Source: Ramlibacter sp. | GTDB lineage: Bacteria > Pseudomonadota > Gammaproteobacteria > Burkholderiales > Burkholderiaceae_C | Direction of reading: 5' to 3' | Assembly: GCA_025351615.1 (NCBI GenBank) | Contig: JANXVP010000267.1 | Location: 1-5,083 of the forward strand | Length of the DNA: 5,083 nt | Shown here: positions 1-5,083 of the stretch, piece after piece | How the letters are laid out: the number at the start of each line of letters is the position of its first letter | Numbering within the stretch: position 1 is the stretch's first letter | Position numbers and translations under genes: made by a program | Notes under the pieces: generated by a model | Told to the model about the DNA's origin: nothing | Database searches by the model: none | What the model saw: the letters and a program-made list of their open reading frames with translations, nothing else

Positions 1-227
1 AGACCGGCGGCAAGGGCGGTGCCAATCCGTCCGGCGATGCGTTGCTGGCCGCCATGAAGGGGCAGATTTTCGAGAGCCCTCGCGGTCCGGTCTTCATCGA
101 TGCGCAGACCCGCGACATCGTGCAGAACGTCTACCTGCGCAAGGTCGAGAGAAAAGACGGTCAGTTGTACAACGTCGAATTCGACGTGATCAAGGACGTC
201 AAGGATCCGGGCAAGACAAAAAAATGA
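1..227 (+). CDS. Liv-type ABC transporter periplasmic substrate-binding protein, C-terminal end (5' truncated)
   Basis: The gene enters from the left edge; its reading frame has codons starting at base 3, and it ends at TGA 225-227, so only about 74 C-terminal residues are visible. They include the stretch ESPRGPVFID followed by QTRDIVQNVYLRKVE, then QLYNVEFDVIKDVKDPG. This matches my memory of the last strand-helix segments of family-5/6 (LivK/HAAT) periplasmic binding proteins, in which a 'SPRGP-hydrophobic-D-x-x-TRD-x-xQ' block precedes the C-terminus. Such proteins capture the ligand in the periplasm and deliver it to the LivHM permease, and the placement just before livHMGF fits. The in-frame TTG at 42 and ATG at 54 are internal codons, not starts, because the frame is open to the edge. 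The ligand-binding part and signal peptide lie outside the window, so the substrate cannot be inferred. Confidence 0.85.
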   Translation, partial: TGGKGGANPSGDALLAAMKGQIFESPRGPVFIDAQTRDIVQNVYLRKVERKDGQLYNVEFDVIKDVKDPGKTKK

Positions 228-235
228 CAACGCGG

Positions 236-313
236 GTTTTATCCCGGCCTTGAGCCGGGATCCATACGTTTGCGTTCCAAGGTATGGAGGCCGGGGTTAG
301 GCCCGGCATGACA
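236..313. repeat. Intergenic inverted repeat of two hairpin-bearing halves (REP/BIME-like)
   Basis: The gap between the binding-protein gene and livH is mostly filled by a structured element. Hairpin 1 is perfect: ATCCCGGC (241-248), loop CTTGA, GCCGGGAT (254-261). A central inverted pair TCCATAC (261-267) and GTATGGA (282-288) flanks a 14-base spacer. Hairpin 3 is GCCGGG (290-295), 6-base loop, CCCGGC (302-307), followed by ATGACA. Read inward from both ends, the halves 236-267 and 313-282 have the same layout (short AT-containing lead, GC hairpin, TCCATAC) and match at about 19 of 32 positions by eye. Elements of this general form (TCAT, GC-rich hairpin, TCCATAC) are, as I recall, dispersed between genes in many proteobacteria. 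No T-run follows either hairpin on either strand, so it is not a textbook intrinsic terminator. The family assignment is inference. Confidence 0.7.
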
Positions 314-323
314 TCCATCCACC

Positions 324-1202
324 ATGCTCACCATCCTTTTCGACGGCATCGCCTACGGCATGCTCCTGTTTATCCTTGCCGTGGGGCTGGCAGTGACGAT
401 GGGGCTGATGAACTTCATCAACCTCGCGCACGGCGCTTTTGCCATGGTCGGGGGCTACACCACGGTGCTGCTGATGCAGCGCGCGGGCGTGCCCTTCCTG
501 GTGTGCCTGCCGATCGCGTTCCTGGTGCCGGCGCTGCTCGGAGCCGTGCTGGAGCGCACGCTCTACCGCCCCCTTTACAGCAAGCCGCATCTGGACCAGG
601 TGCTGTTCTCGATCGGCCTGACCTTCATGGCGATGGCGAGCGTCGACTTCTTCATCGGCTCCAGCCAGCAGATCATCCAGCTGCCGCAATGGCTCAAGGG
701 CCGCACCGAGATCGGCAGCGGCGCCTGGATGCTTGGCATGGGCCACTACCGCCTGTTCATCATCGCCGTGTGCGCGGCGCTGACACTGGTGCTGCAGTAC
801 ATCCTCGCGGCAACGCGGTTCGGCAGCCGCCTGCGCGCCTCGGTCGATGACCAGCGGGTGGCGGCGGGCCTGGGGATCAACGTCAACATCGTTTTCCTGT
901 CGACTTTTGCCTTCGGCTCTGGCCTGGCCGGGCTGGGCGGCGCGCTCGGTGCCGAAGTGCTGGGGCTGGATCCCAGCTTTCCGCTCAAGTTCATGATCTA
1001 TTTCCTGATCGTAGTGGCTGTCGGCGGGACGTCGTCGATCACCGGACCGTTGCTGGCGGCCCTGCTGCTGGGCATCGCTGACGTTGCCGGCAAGTACTAC
1101 ATCCCGAAAATGGGCGCCTTCATCGTCTACAGCCTGATGATCGTGATCCTGATCTGGCGCCCGCAGGGCCTGTTCGTGCGGCGGGCAGGGAAGTCGGCAT
1201 GA
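324..1202 (+). CDS. livH: LivH-type ABC transporter permease
   Basis: This 292-residue inner-membrane permease would form the translocation path together with LivM. It is very hydrophobic, with eight or nine membrane segments by eye. The N-terminal block DGIAYGMLLFILAVGLAV leading into NLAHGAFAMVGGY (residues 33-45) is characteristic of LivH. The cytoplasmic coupling loop that contacts the ATPases is visible at about residues 170-186 (LRASVDDQRVAAGLGIN), and the protein ends with IWRPQGLFVRR, a typical LivH/LivM C-terminus. The length agrees with the family (about 290-310). ATG 324 is the most upstream start possible because a TGA stands in frame at 309-311; the next in-frame ATG (360) would cut into the conserved first segment. 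There is no evident Shine-Dalgarno sequence before 324. The stop overlaps the livM start as ATGA. Which ligand it carries is not decided by the sequence. Confidence 0.95.
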   Translation: MLTILFDGIAYGMLLFILAVGLAVTMGLMNFINLAHGAFAMVGGYTTVLLMQRAGVPFLVCLPIAFLVPALLGAVLERTLYRPLYSKPHLDQVLFSIGLTFMAMASVDFFIGSSQQIIQLPQWLKGRTEIGSGAWMLGMGHYRLFIIAVCAALTLVLQYILAATRFGSRLRASVDDQRVAAGLGINVNIVFLSTFAFGSGLAGLGGALGAEVLGLDPSFPLKFMIYFLIVVAVGGTSSITGPLLAALLLGIADVAGKYYIPKMGAFIVYSLMIVILIWRPQGLFVRRAGKSA

Positions 1203-2164
1203 CGCACGCGCAGCAATCGCTGCAGCTGACCAGCCGCTGGAAGCCGTGGGAGCCGGTGCTCTGGGTCTTCGCCTTCATTGCGCCGGTGCTGTTACCCAGC
1301 CACGCCGCACTGATCAACGAGATCGCGATCGTGGCACTGTTCGCGATGTCGCTGGACCTGGTGCTCGGATACACCGGCATCGTATCGCTCGGCCACGCCG
1401 CCTTTTTCGGCCTCGGCGCCTACACGGCGGCCTTGTTCGCCAAGCACGTGATGCCCGATCCGCTGGTCGGCCTGGCGGTCGCCATCGCGGCGTCGCTGCT
1501 GCTCGGTCTGGTCGGCAGCCTGACCATCCAGCGGGGCAGCGACCTGACGCGCCTGATGGTGACGCTGGGTGTCGCGTTGATCCTGCTGGAACTGGCCAAC
1601 AAGCTGGACTGGCTGACCGGGGGCGCCGATGGCCTGCAGGGGGTGAACCTGGGCCCGGTGCTCGGCGCCTTCGCATTCGACCTGTCCGGCCGCACCGCCG
1701 CCTATTACTCGCTCACGGTCCTTCTGCTGCTCTTCCTGCTGGCGCGGCGCTTCGTGCATTCGCCGTTCGGCGCGACGCTCAAGGCGATCCGCGACAACCG
1801 GCTGCGGGCGATGGCCATCGGCATCCCGGTGGGGGCGCGGCTGACGGCCGTTTATACCTTCGCTGCGGGCCTGGCAGGCGCCGCCGGCGCCCTGCTGGCG
1901 CAGACCACCGGCTTCGCCTCTCTCGACGTCTTCGAGTTCCACCGCTCGGCCGACGTGCTGCTGGTGTTGGTGGTCGGCGGCACCGGCTGGCTGTATGGCG
2001 GCGTCGCCGGCGCGATCGTGTTCAAACTGATGCAGGACGCGCTCTCCACCATCACGCCGCAGTACTGGACCTTCTGGCTCGGCCTGTTCCTGGTGGTGCT
2101 GGTGCAGGTGGGCCGCGAACGCCTGCTCAAGCCCTGGACTTGGTTTCGCAAGGGTGGCGCATGA
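1199..2164 (+). CDS. livM: LivM-type ABC transporter permease
   Basis: This is the second permease subunit, 321 residues, expected to pair with LivH in the inner membrane. The family hallmark GYTGIVSLGHAAFFG lies at residues 57-71, followed by GAYTAAL. The coupling loop appears at about residues 194-209 (LKAIRDNRLRAMAIGI), followed by the alanine/glycine-rich segment that begins TFAAGLAGAAGALLA. A short hydrophilic N-terminus of about 17 residues precedes the first membrane segment. The length is that of the common short LivM form, without the long N-terminal extension of the Escherichia coli protein. ATG 1199 overlaps the livH stop (ATGA, 1199-1202), and a purine-rich GCAGGGAAG lies just upstream, which supports this start and suggests translational coupling. 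The stop likewise overlaps the livG start. Confidence 0.95.
   Translation: MTHAQQSLQLTSRWKPWEPVLWVFAFIAPVLLPSHAALINEIAIVALFAMSLDLVLGYTGIVSLGHAAFFGLGAYTAALFAKHVMPDPLVGLAVAIAASLLLGLVGSLTIQRGSDLTRLMVTLGVALILLELANKLDWLTGGADGLQGVNLGPVLGAFAFDLSGRTAAYYSLTVLLLLFLLARRFVHSPFGATLKAIRDNRLRAMAIGIPVGARLTAVYTFAAGLAGAAGALLAQTTGFASLDVFEFHRSADVLLVLVVGGTGWLYGGVAGAIVFKLMQDALSTITPQYWTFWLGLFLVVLVQVGRERLLKPWTWFRKGGA
2150..2154 (+). promoter_or_regulatory. Ribosome binding site of livG
   Basis: AAGGG lies inside the end of livM, about six bases before ATG 2161. It fixes the livG start and rules out reading the open frame upstream (open from at least 1246) as an N-terminal extension. Confidence 0.7.
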
Positions 2165-2934
2165 GGACGCAGGACACCGGCGACATCGTCTTGTCCTGCC
2201 AGGGCCTCGTCAAGCGATTCGGCGGCATCACGGCGACCAACAACGTGACGCTGAACCTGCGCAAAGGCGCGCGCCATGCGCTGATCGGCCCGAACGGCGC
2301 CGGCAAGACCACCTTGATCAACCTGTTGACGGGCGTGCTGGAGCCGACGTCGGGCAGTATCGGGCTCGAGGGTCGCGACATCAGCCGGCTGGCGCCGCAC
2401 CAACGCGTGCGACGGGGCCTGGTGCGCACCTTCCAGATCAACCAGCTGTTCAATTCGATGACGCCGCTGGAAACGCTGGCGCTGGTCGTCTCGCAGCAGC
2501 GCGGGATGGGCGCGCAGGTCTGGCGCCGGCTGGGTGCAGGCAAGGGTGTCGCAGAGCGCTGCGTGACCCTGCTCGAACAGTTCCACCTGGCCGAGGTGAT
2601 GAACCAGCGCACCGAGCATCTGGCTTACGGCAAGCGCCGCTTGCTGGAAATTGCGATCGCGCTGGCCTGCGAGCCGCGCGTGCTGCTGCTGGACGAGCCG
2701 GTGGCCGGCGTGCCGGCCGGCGAGCGCGAGGAGTTGCTGCAGACGGTGGCTGCATTGCCCGCCGATGTGTCGGTGCTGCTGATCGAACACGACATGGACC
2801 TGGTGTTCAGCTTTGCCAACCGCATGACCGTGCTGGTCAACGGCACGGTGCTGACCGAAGGCGATCCGGAGCAGATCGCCAACGACCCGCAGGTGAAGGC
2901 CGTCTACCTTGGACAGGGTCAAGGTCATGGCTGA
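2161..2934 (+). CDS. livG: LivG-type ABC transporter ATP-binding protein
   Basis: This 257-residue cytoplasmic ATPase would power the LivHM permease as a heterodimer with LivF. It carries the nucleotide-binding motifs in order: Walker A GPNGAGKT at residues 43-50, Q-loop glutamine 92 in RTFQINQLF, signature region LAYGKRR at 154-160, Walker B LLLDEP at 175-180 with catalytic Glu179, and switch histidine 210 in LLIEHDMDLV. RTFQ and the IEHDMDLV stretch are typical of LivG rather than LivF, as is the protein being longer than LivF. The signature loop lacks the canonical LSGGQ; LivG proteins normally have a YGQQRRLE-type version, and here it reads YGKRRLLE. The segment after Walker B is VAGVPAGE instead of the AAGLNP-type of E. 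coli. The same frame stays open upstream through livM, but the ATGA overlap at 2161-2164 and the ribosome binding site place the start at 2161. Confidence 0.95.
   Translation: MRTQDTGDIVLSCQGLVKRFGGITATNNVTLNLRKGARHALIGPNGAGKTTLINLLTGVLEPTSGSIGLEGRDISRLAPHQRVRRGLVRTFQINQLFNSMTPLETLALVVSQQRGMGAQVWRRLGAGKGVAERCVTLLEQFHLAEVMNQRTEHLAYGKRRLLEIAIALACEPRVLLLDEPVAGVPAGEREELLQTVAALPADVSVLLIEHDMDLVFSFANRMTVLVNGTVLTEGDPEQIANDPQVKAVYLGQGQGHG
2914..2924 (+). promoter_or_regulatory. Ribosome binding site deciding the livF start
   Basis: CAGGGTCAAGG, inside the last codons of livG, holds two purine-rich blocks. AGGG (2915-2918) ends eight bases before ATG 2927, an ordinary spacing. It favours ATG 2927 over the TTG at 2909, which would leave these bases inside the coding sequence. 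Confidence 0.6.
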
Positions 2935-3631
2935 ACTGCTCCGGGTCGACCAGCTCAGTGCCGGCTACGGCGAGGCGGTGGTGCTGCAGGGGATTTCGCT
3001 GGCGCTTGACGAAGGGGCGACTCTTGCCCTGCTCGGGCGCAACGGCACCGGCAAGACCACGCTGATCAATACGCTCGCCGGCGCGGCGCGCCAGCACGGC
3101 GGGAGCATCACGCTGGCCGGCGTTGCGCTGCACAAGCTTCCGCCACACCAGCGCGCCGCCGCCGGCATCGGCTGGGTGCCGCAGGAACGCAACATCTTCA
3201 AGTCGTTGACTGTCCACGAAAACCTGACGGCGGTCGCGCGACCAGGCAAGTGGAATGCCGACGCTGTGTATGCGATGTTCCCGCGTCTGGCAGAGCGCAA
3301 GGCCAACCTCGGTACCCAGCTCTCCGGCGGCGAGCAGCAGATGCTGGCCGTCGGCCGCGCGCTGGTGATCAACCCGCGCTTGCTGCTGCTCGACGAGCCG
3401 CTCGAAGGCCTGGCGCCCATCATCGTGGAAGAACTGCTGCGCGCGATCCGCCGTATCACGCACGAGGAGGGCCTGTCCGCGATCATCGTCGAGCAGCATC
3501 CGCAAGCCATCCTCGCGATCTCCGATCGGGCGGTGGTGCTGGACCGCGGTACGGTCGTTCACTCCGGCAGCGCGCAGGCCTTGCGCAACGCGCCGCAGTT
3601 GCTGGACAAGCTGCTGGGCGTGGCCCGCTGA
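2927..3631 (+). CDS. livF: LivF-type ABC transporter ATP-binding protein
   Basis: This is the second ATPase subunit, 234 residues from ATG 2927, which agrees with the usual LivF length (about 233-240). The motifs are canonical: Walker A GRNGTGKT at residues 37-44, Q-loop glutamine 86 in GWVPQERNIF, signature LSGGEQQ at 132-138, Walker B LLLLDEP at 152-158 with Glu157, and switch histidine 191 in IIVEQHPQ. The sequence VPQERNIFKSLTVHENL and the DEPLEGLAP stretch are LivF-like. A six-residue longer version from TTG 2909 is possible in frame but has a poorer start codon. The gene overlaps the livG stop by eight bases and ends four bases before the next gene, so these genes are very probably translated from one message. 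Because its signature loop is canonical while that of LivG is not, the two ATP sites may not be equivalent (inference). Confidence 0.95.
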   Translation: MAELLRVDQLSAGYGEAVVLQGISLALDEGATLALLGRNGTGKTTLINTLAGAARQHGGSITLAGVALHKLPPHQRAAAGIGWVPQERNIFKSLTVHENLTAVARPGKWNADAVYAMFPRLAERKANLGTQLSGGEQQMLAVGRALVINPRLLLLDEPLEGLAPIIVEELLRAIRRITHEEGLSAIIVEQHPQAILAISDRAVVLDRGTVVHSGSAQALRNAPQLLDKLLGVAR

Positions 3632-3635
3632 GACC

Positions 3636-4634
3636 ATGCTGGACAAGCGACGATTCCTGGGGGCGCTGGCGTCGCTTGGCCTGGAAGGCGCGTTGCCGCG
3701 ACTGGCCGCGGCGCAGGGCGCTGGCGGTGCGGCGTTTCCGGCCAGGCCGCTGAAGATCGTGGTGCCCAACGCGGCTGGCGGCGCGGCCGACCTGACGGCG
3801 CGCACGGTGGCGCAGCGGCTGGCAGTCAGCCTGGGCCAGAGCGTCATCATCGACAACCGGCCGGGAGCTGGGGGCGTGGTCGCTGGCGAACTGGTGGCGA
3901 AGGCCGATCCAGACGGCCACACGCTGTTGCTGGTATCGAGCGGTACGGCCGTCAGCGCCGCCCTGTTCAGGTCGCTGCCGTTCGACACGCTGAAAGACTT
4001 TGCGTGGATCTCGACGCTGGCCACATTCGACCTGGCGATCGTGGTCGCCGAGGGCAGCCGCTTCAAGACGCTGGCCGACCTGCTGGCGCATGCGCAGTCC
4101 AGCCCAGGCAGGCTGAACATCGGCACGCCGAATGTCGGCACCACCCAGAACCTGGCGGCTGAACTGTTCAAAAGCAGCGCCGGCATCGATGCGCAGGTCG
4201 TTCCTTTCAACGGCACGCCCCCGGTCGTCACGGCGCTGCGCGGCGGCCAGATCGACGCCGGCATCGACATCCTCGGGCCGCTGATGCCGCAGGTCGCTTC
4301 AAGGGCCCTGCGTGTGCTGGCGGTGCTGGGCGCCGTGCGGGCGCCGCAACTGCCCGAGGTGCCTGCGGTGCGGGAATCCGGCGCGGCCCTGGCCGGCTTC
4401 AAGGTCTCCTCCTGGAACGGGCTGGCGGCGCCGGCCAGGACGCCGGGCGACGTGCTTGCTCGCCTCAACCGCGAAGTGCAGGCCGCAGTTGCGCAGCCCG
4501 AGGTGCGCAAGCGCCTGCTGGCGTTGAACCTGGTCGCGCAAGGCAGTTCGCCGGAGCGACTCGGTTCGCTGATGGTCGCCGAAGTGAAGCGCTGGAGCGA
4601 CGTCATCTCGCGTGCCAGAATTCCGCGTCAGTAA
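3636..4634 (+). CDS. Bug-family (TctC-like) extracytoplasmic substrate-binding protein
   Basis: This 332-residue secreted binding protein begins with a basic KRRFLG segment, a short apolar stretch and an AAA/Q boundary (residues 24-27), which looks like a signal peptide. The Lys-Arg-Arg-Phe-Leu run resembles a twin-arginine signal, but this is uncertain. The mature part starts with PLKIVVPNAAGGAADLTAR (38-56), then DNRPGAGG (73-80) and DPDGHTLLL, the well-known hallmarks of Bug receptors. Members bind carboxylates, amino acids or aromatic acids in the periplasm, and some work with the TctA/TctB membrane proteins of tripartite tricarboxylate transporters. Neither TctA nor TctB is seen here; the neighbours are ABC transporter genes on the left and a dehydrogenase on the right. 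The gene starts four bases after the livF stop, without a clear Shine-Dalgarno sequence, suggesting coupled translation. The ligand is unknown. Confidence 0.93.
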   Translation: MLDKRRFLGALASLGLEGALPRLAAAQGAGGAAFPARPLKIVVPNAAGGAADLTARTVAQRLAVSLGQSVIIDNRPGAGGVVAGELVAKADPDGHTLLLVSSGTAVSAALFRSLPFDTLKDFAWISTLATFDLAIVVAEGSRFKTLADLLAHAQSSPGRLNIGTPNVGTTQNLAAELFKSSAGIDAQVVPFNGTPPVVTALRGGQIDAGIDILGPLMPQVASRALRVLAVLGAVRAPQLPEVPAVRESGAALAGFKVSSWNGLAAPARTPGDVLARLNREVQAAVAQPEVRKRLLALNLVAQGSSPERLGSLMVAEVKRWSDVISRARIPRQ

Positions 4635-4636
4635 CA

Positions 4637-4652
4637 CCGCGCTGTTGCGCGG
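4637..4652. other. Small all-GC hairpin between the Bug gene and the dehydrogenase gene
   Basis: CCGCGC (4637-4642), loop TGTT, GCGCGG (4647-4652) form a perfect six-pair GC stem. It begins two bases after the Bug stop codon and ends three bases before the purine-rich ribosome binding site of the next gene. No T-run follows, so it is not a classical terminator. It could limit 3' decay of the upstream message or modulate translation downstream. In such GC-rich DNA a short stem can also arise by chance. Confidence 0.45.
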
Positions 4653-4655
4653 GCG

Positions 4656-4663
4656 AAGGAGAG
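4656..4663 (+). promoter_or_regulatory. Strong ribosome binding site of the dehydrogenase gene
   Basis: AAGGAGAG contains AGGAG (4657-4661) six bases before ATG 4668. It is the best Shine-Dalgarno match in the window, and the only one that lies outside an upstream gene, which suggests this gene is initiated independently of its neighbour. Confidence 0.8.
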
Positions 4664-4667
4664 CGAG

Positions 4668-5083
4668 ATGAAAGTGCAGCGTATCGGCCTGATCGGCTAT
4701 GGCGAAGTCGGCCGGACCTTCAGCATCGGCCTGAAGGACAAGCCGGGTGTGCTCGCGAGCGGCGCCTGGGACCTGAAGTTCGCCGATCCCGTCACCCGTG
4801 ACGCGCAGCTCGATCATGCGTCCATTCATGGTGTGACTGCCCACAGATCGATGCGGGACCTGTGTGAAACGAGCGACCTCGTCATCTCCGCCGTCACCGC
4901 ATCGAACACGCTGGCCGTGGCGCAGGAAGCCGCGCAGTTCATCCGGGCCGGCAGCGTTTTCCTCGACGTCAACTCTGCGTCGCCCGGCACCAAGCAGCAG
5001 TCGGCGGCGGTGATCGACGCGCGTGGCGCCGACTATGTGGAGGCGGGCGTGATGACGTCGGTTCCGCCCTACGGCATCCGCGT
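4668..5083 (+). CDS. NAD(P)-dependent beta-hydroxyacid dehydrogenase-like protein (6PGDH/HIBADH superfamily), 3' truncated
   Basis: The frame is open from ATG 4668 to the right edge, giving 138 residues. The N-terminus RIGLIGYGEVG has the dinucleotide-binding GxGxxG motif (Gly10, Gly12, Gly15) at the end of the first Rossmann strand. Around residues 104-114 the stretch FLDVNSASPGT corresponds to the substrate-binding 'D-x-(S/N)-(T/S)-x-x-P' block of 3-hydroxyisobutyrate dehydrogenases and relatives. It is followed by YVEAGVMTSVPPYGIRV where classical members have DAPVSGG. The VMTSVPPYG form recalls the subgroup with a DUF1932-type C-terminal domain, which lies outside the window, so this is from memory. 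Members oxidise beta-hydroxy acids or sugar-acid derivatives in the cytoplasm with NAD or NADP. A link to valine breakdown is tempting beside a Liv transporter but not supported by the divergent motif. The substrate is unknown. Confidence 0.88.
   Translation, partial: MKVQRIGLIGYGEVGRTFSIGLKDKPGVLASGAWDLKFADPVTRDAQLDHASIHGVTAHRSMRDLCETSDLVISAVTASNTLAVAQEAAQFIRAGSVFLDVNSASPGTKQQSAAVIDARGADYVEAGVMTSVPPYGIR

Noticed and set aside
224..253. Nine-codon frame with ATG overlapping the stop of the binding-protein gene (ATGA), ending inside the first hairpin
   Set aside because: The overlap imitates the junctions further down the operon, but the upstream run of A has no purine Shine-Dalgarno block at proper spacing, and a nine-residue peptide cannot be supported from sequence alone.
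241..261. Perfect 8-bp hairpin as an intrinsic terminator after the binding-protein gene
   Set aside because: The bases after the stem on the + strand are CCATACG, and on the - strand AAAACCC. Neither is a T-run; the four T's precede the stem on the + strand.
228..323. Possible sigma-70 promoter for livH in the intergenic region (TTGAGC or TTGCGT as -35)
   Set aside because: No TATAAT-like hexamer stands at 16-18 bases from either, and both candidates fall in the repeat, so a promoter cannot be supported.
284..850. 188-codon + strand frame beginning inside the repeat and overlapping livH
   Set aside because: The product is Arg/Pro/Ala/His-rich without domain features, while the livH frame across the same bases encodes conserved membrane segments.
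1852..2928. 358-codon open frame on the - strand opposite livG
   Set aside because: Its His/Gln/Arg-rich translation has no family features and is the mirror of the conserved livG coding sequence. Antisense frames like this are common at high GC.
1246..2934. 562-codon open frame on the + strand that could be read as a long fusion protein ending in an ATPase
   Set aside because: Its first 305 codons are livM read in another frame and give an arginine/glycine-rich, low-complexity product. Only the part from ATG 2161 has ATPase motifs, and that ATG has an ATGA overlap and a ribosome binding site.
2837..4606. 589-codon open frame on the - strand opposite livF and the Bug gene
   Set aside because: It lies antisense to two genes with clear family motifs. 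Its translation is rich in Arg, Ala and Ser with no recognisable domain, as expected of shadow frames in GC-rich DNA.

Overview
This is a GC-rich window whose gene content suggests a betaproteobacterium, most likely of the order Burkholderiales. The evidence is the high G/C at third codon positions, a Bug-family (TctC-like) binding protein, and a compact branched-chain-amino-acid-type (HAAT/Liv) ABC operon. The sequence alone does not give a species.

Everything that looks coding lies on the + strand and reads as one operon. Positions 1-227 hold the C-terminal end of a Liv-type periplasmic binding protein. An intergenic stretch of 96 bases follows, largely filled by a three-hairpin, two-halved inverted repeat (about 236-313). 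Next come the two permeases livH (324-1202) and livM (1199-2164) and the two ATPases livG (2161-2934) and livF (2927-3631), each overlapping the next by 4 to 8 bases. Four bases after livF starts a complete Bug/TctC-type extracytoplasmic binding protein (3636-4634). After a 33-base gap with a small GC hairpin and a strong ribosome binding site, an NAD(P)-dependent beta-hydroxyacid-dehydrogenase-like gene (4668 onward) runs off the right edge.

The HMGF genes plus the upstream binding protein would make a complete importer: binding protein in the periplasm, LivH/LivM in the inner membrane, LivG/LivF on the cytoplasmic face. The substrate is not fixed by the sequence. Systems of this family carry branched-chain amino acids, but also urea, amides, aromatic acids and other small carboxylates. 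The extra Bug protein and the dehydrogenase hint that the operon serves catabolism of a carboxylate rather than plain leucine uptake, but this is inference.

I found no previously undescribed system. The points worth a second look are the intergenic repeat next to a livH start without a Shine-Dalgarno sequence, the Bug protein inside an ABC operon, the hairpin before the dehydrogenase gene, and the altered signature region of LivG.
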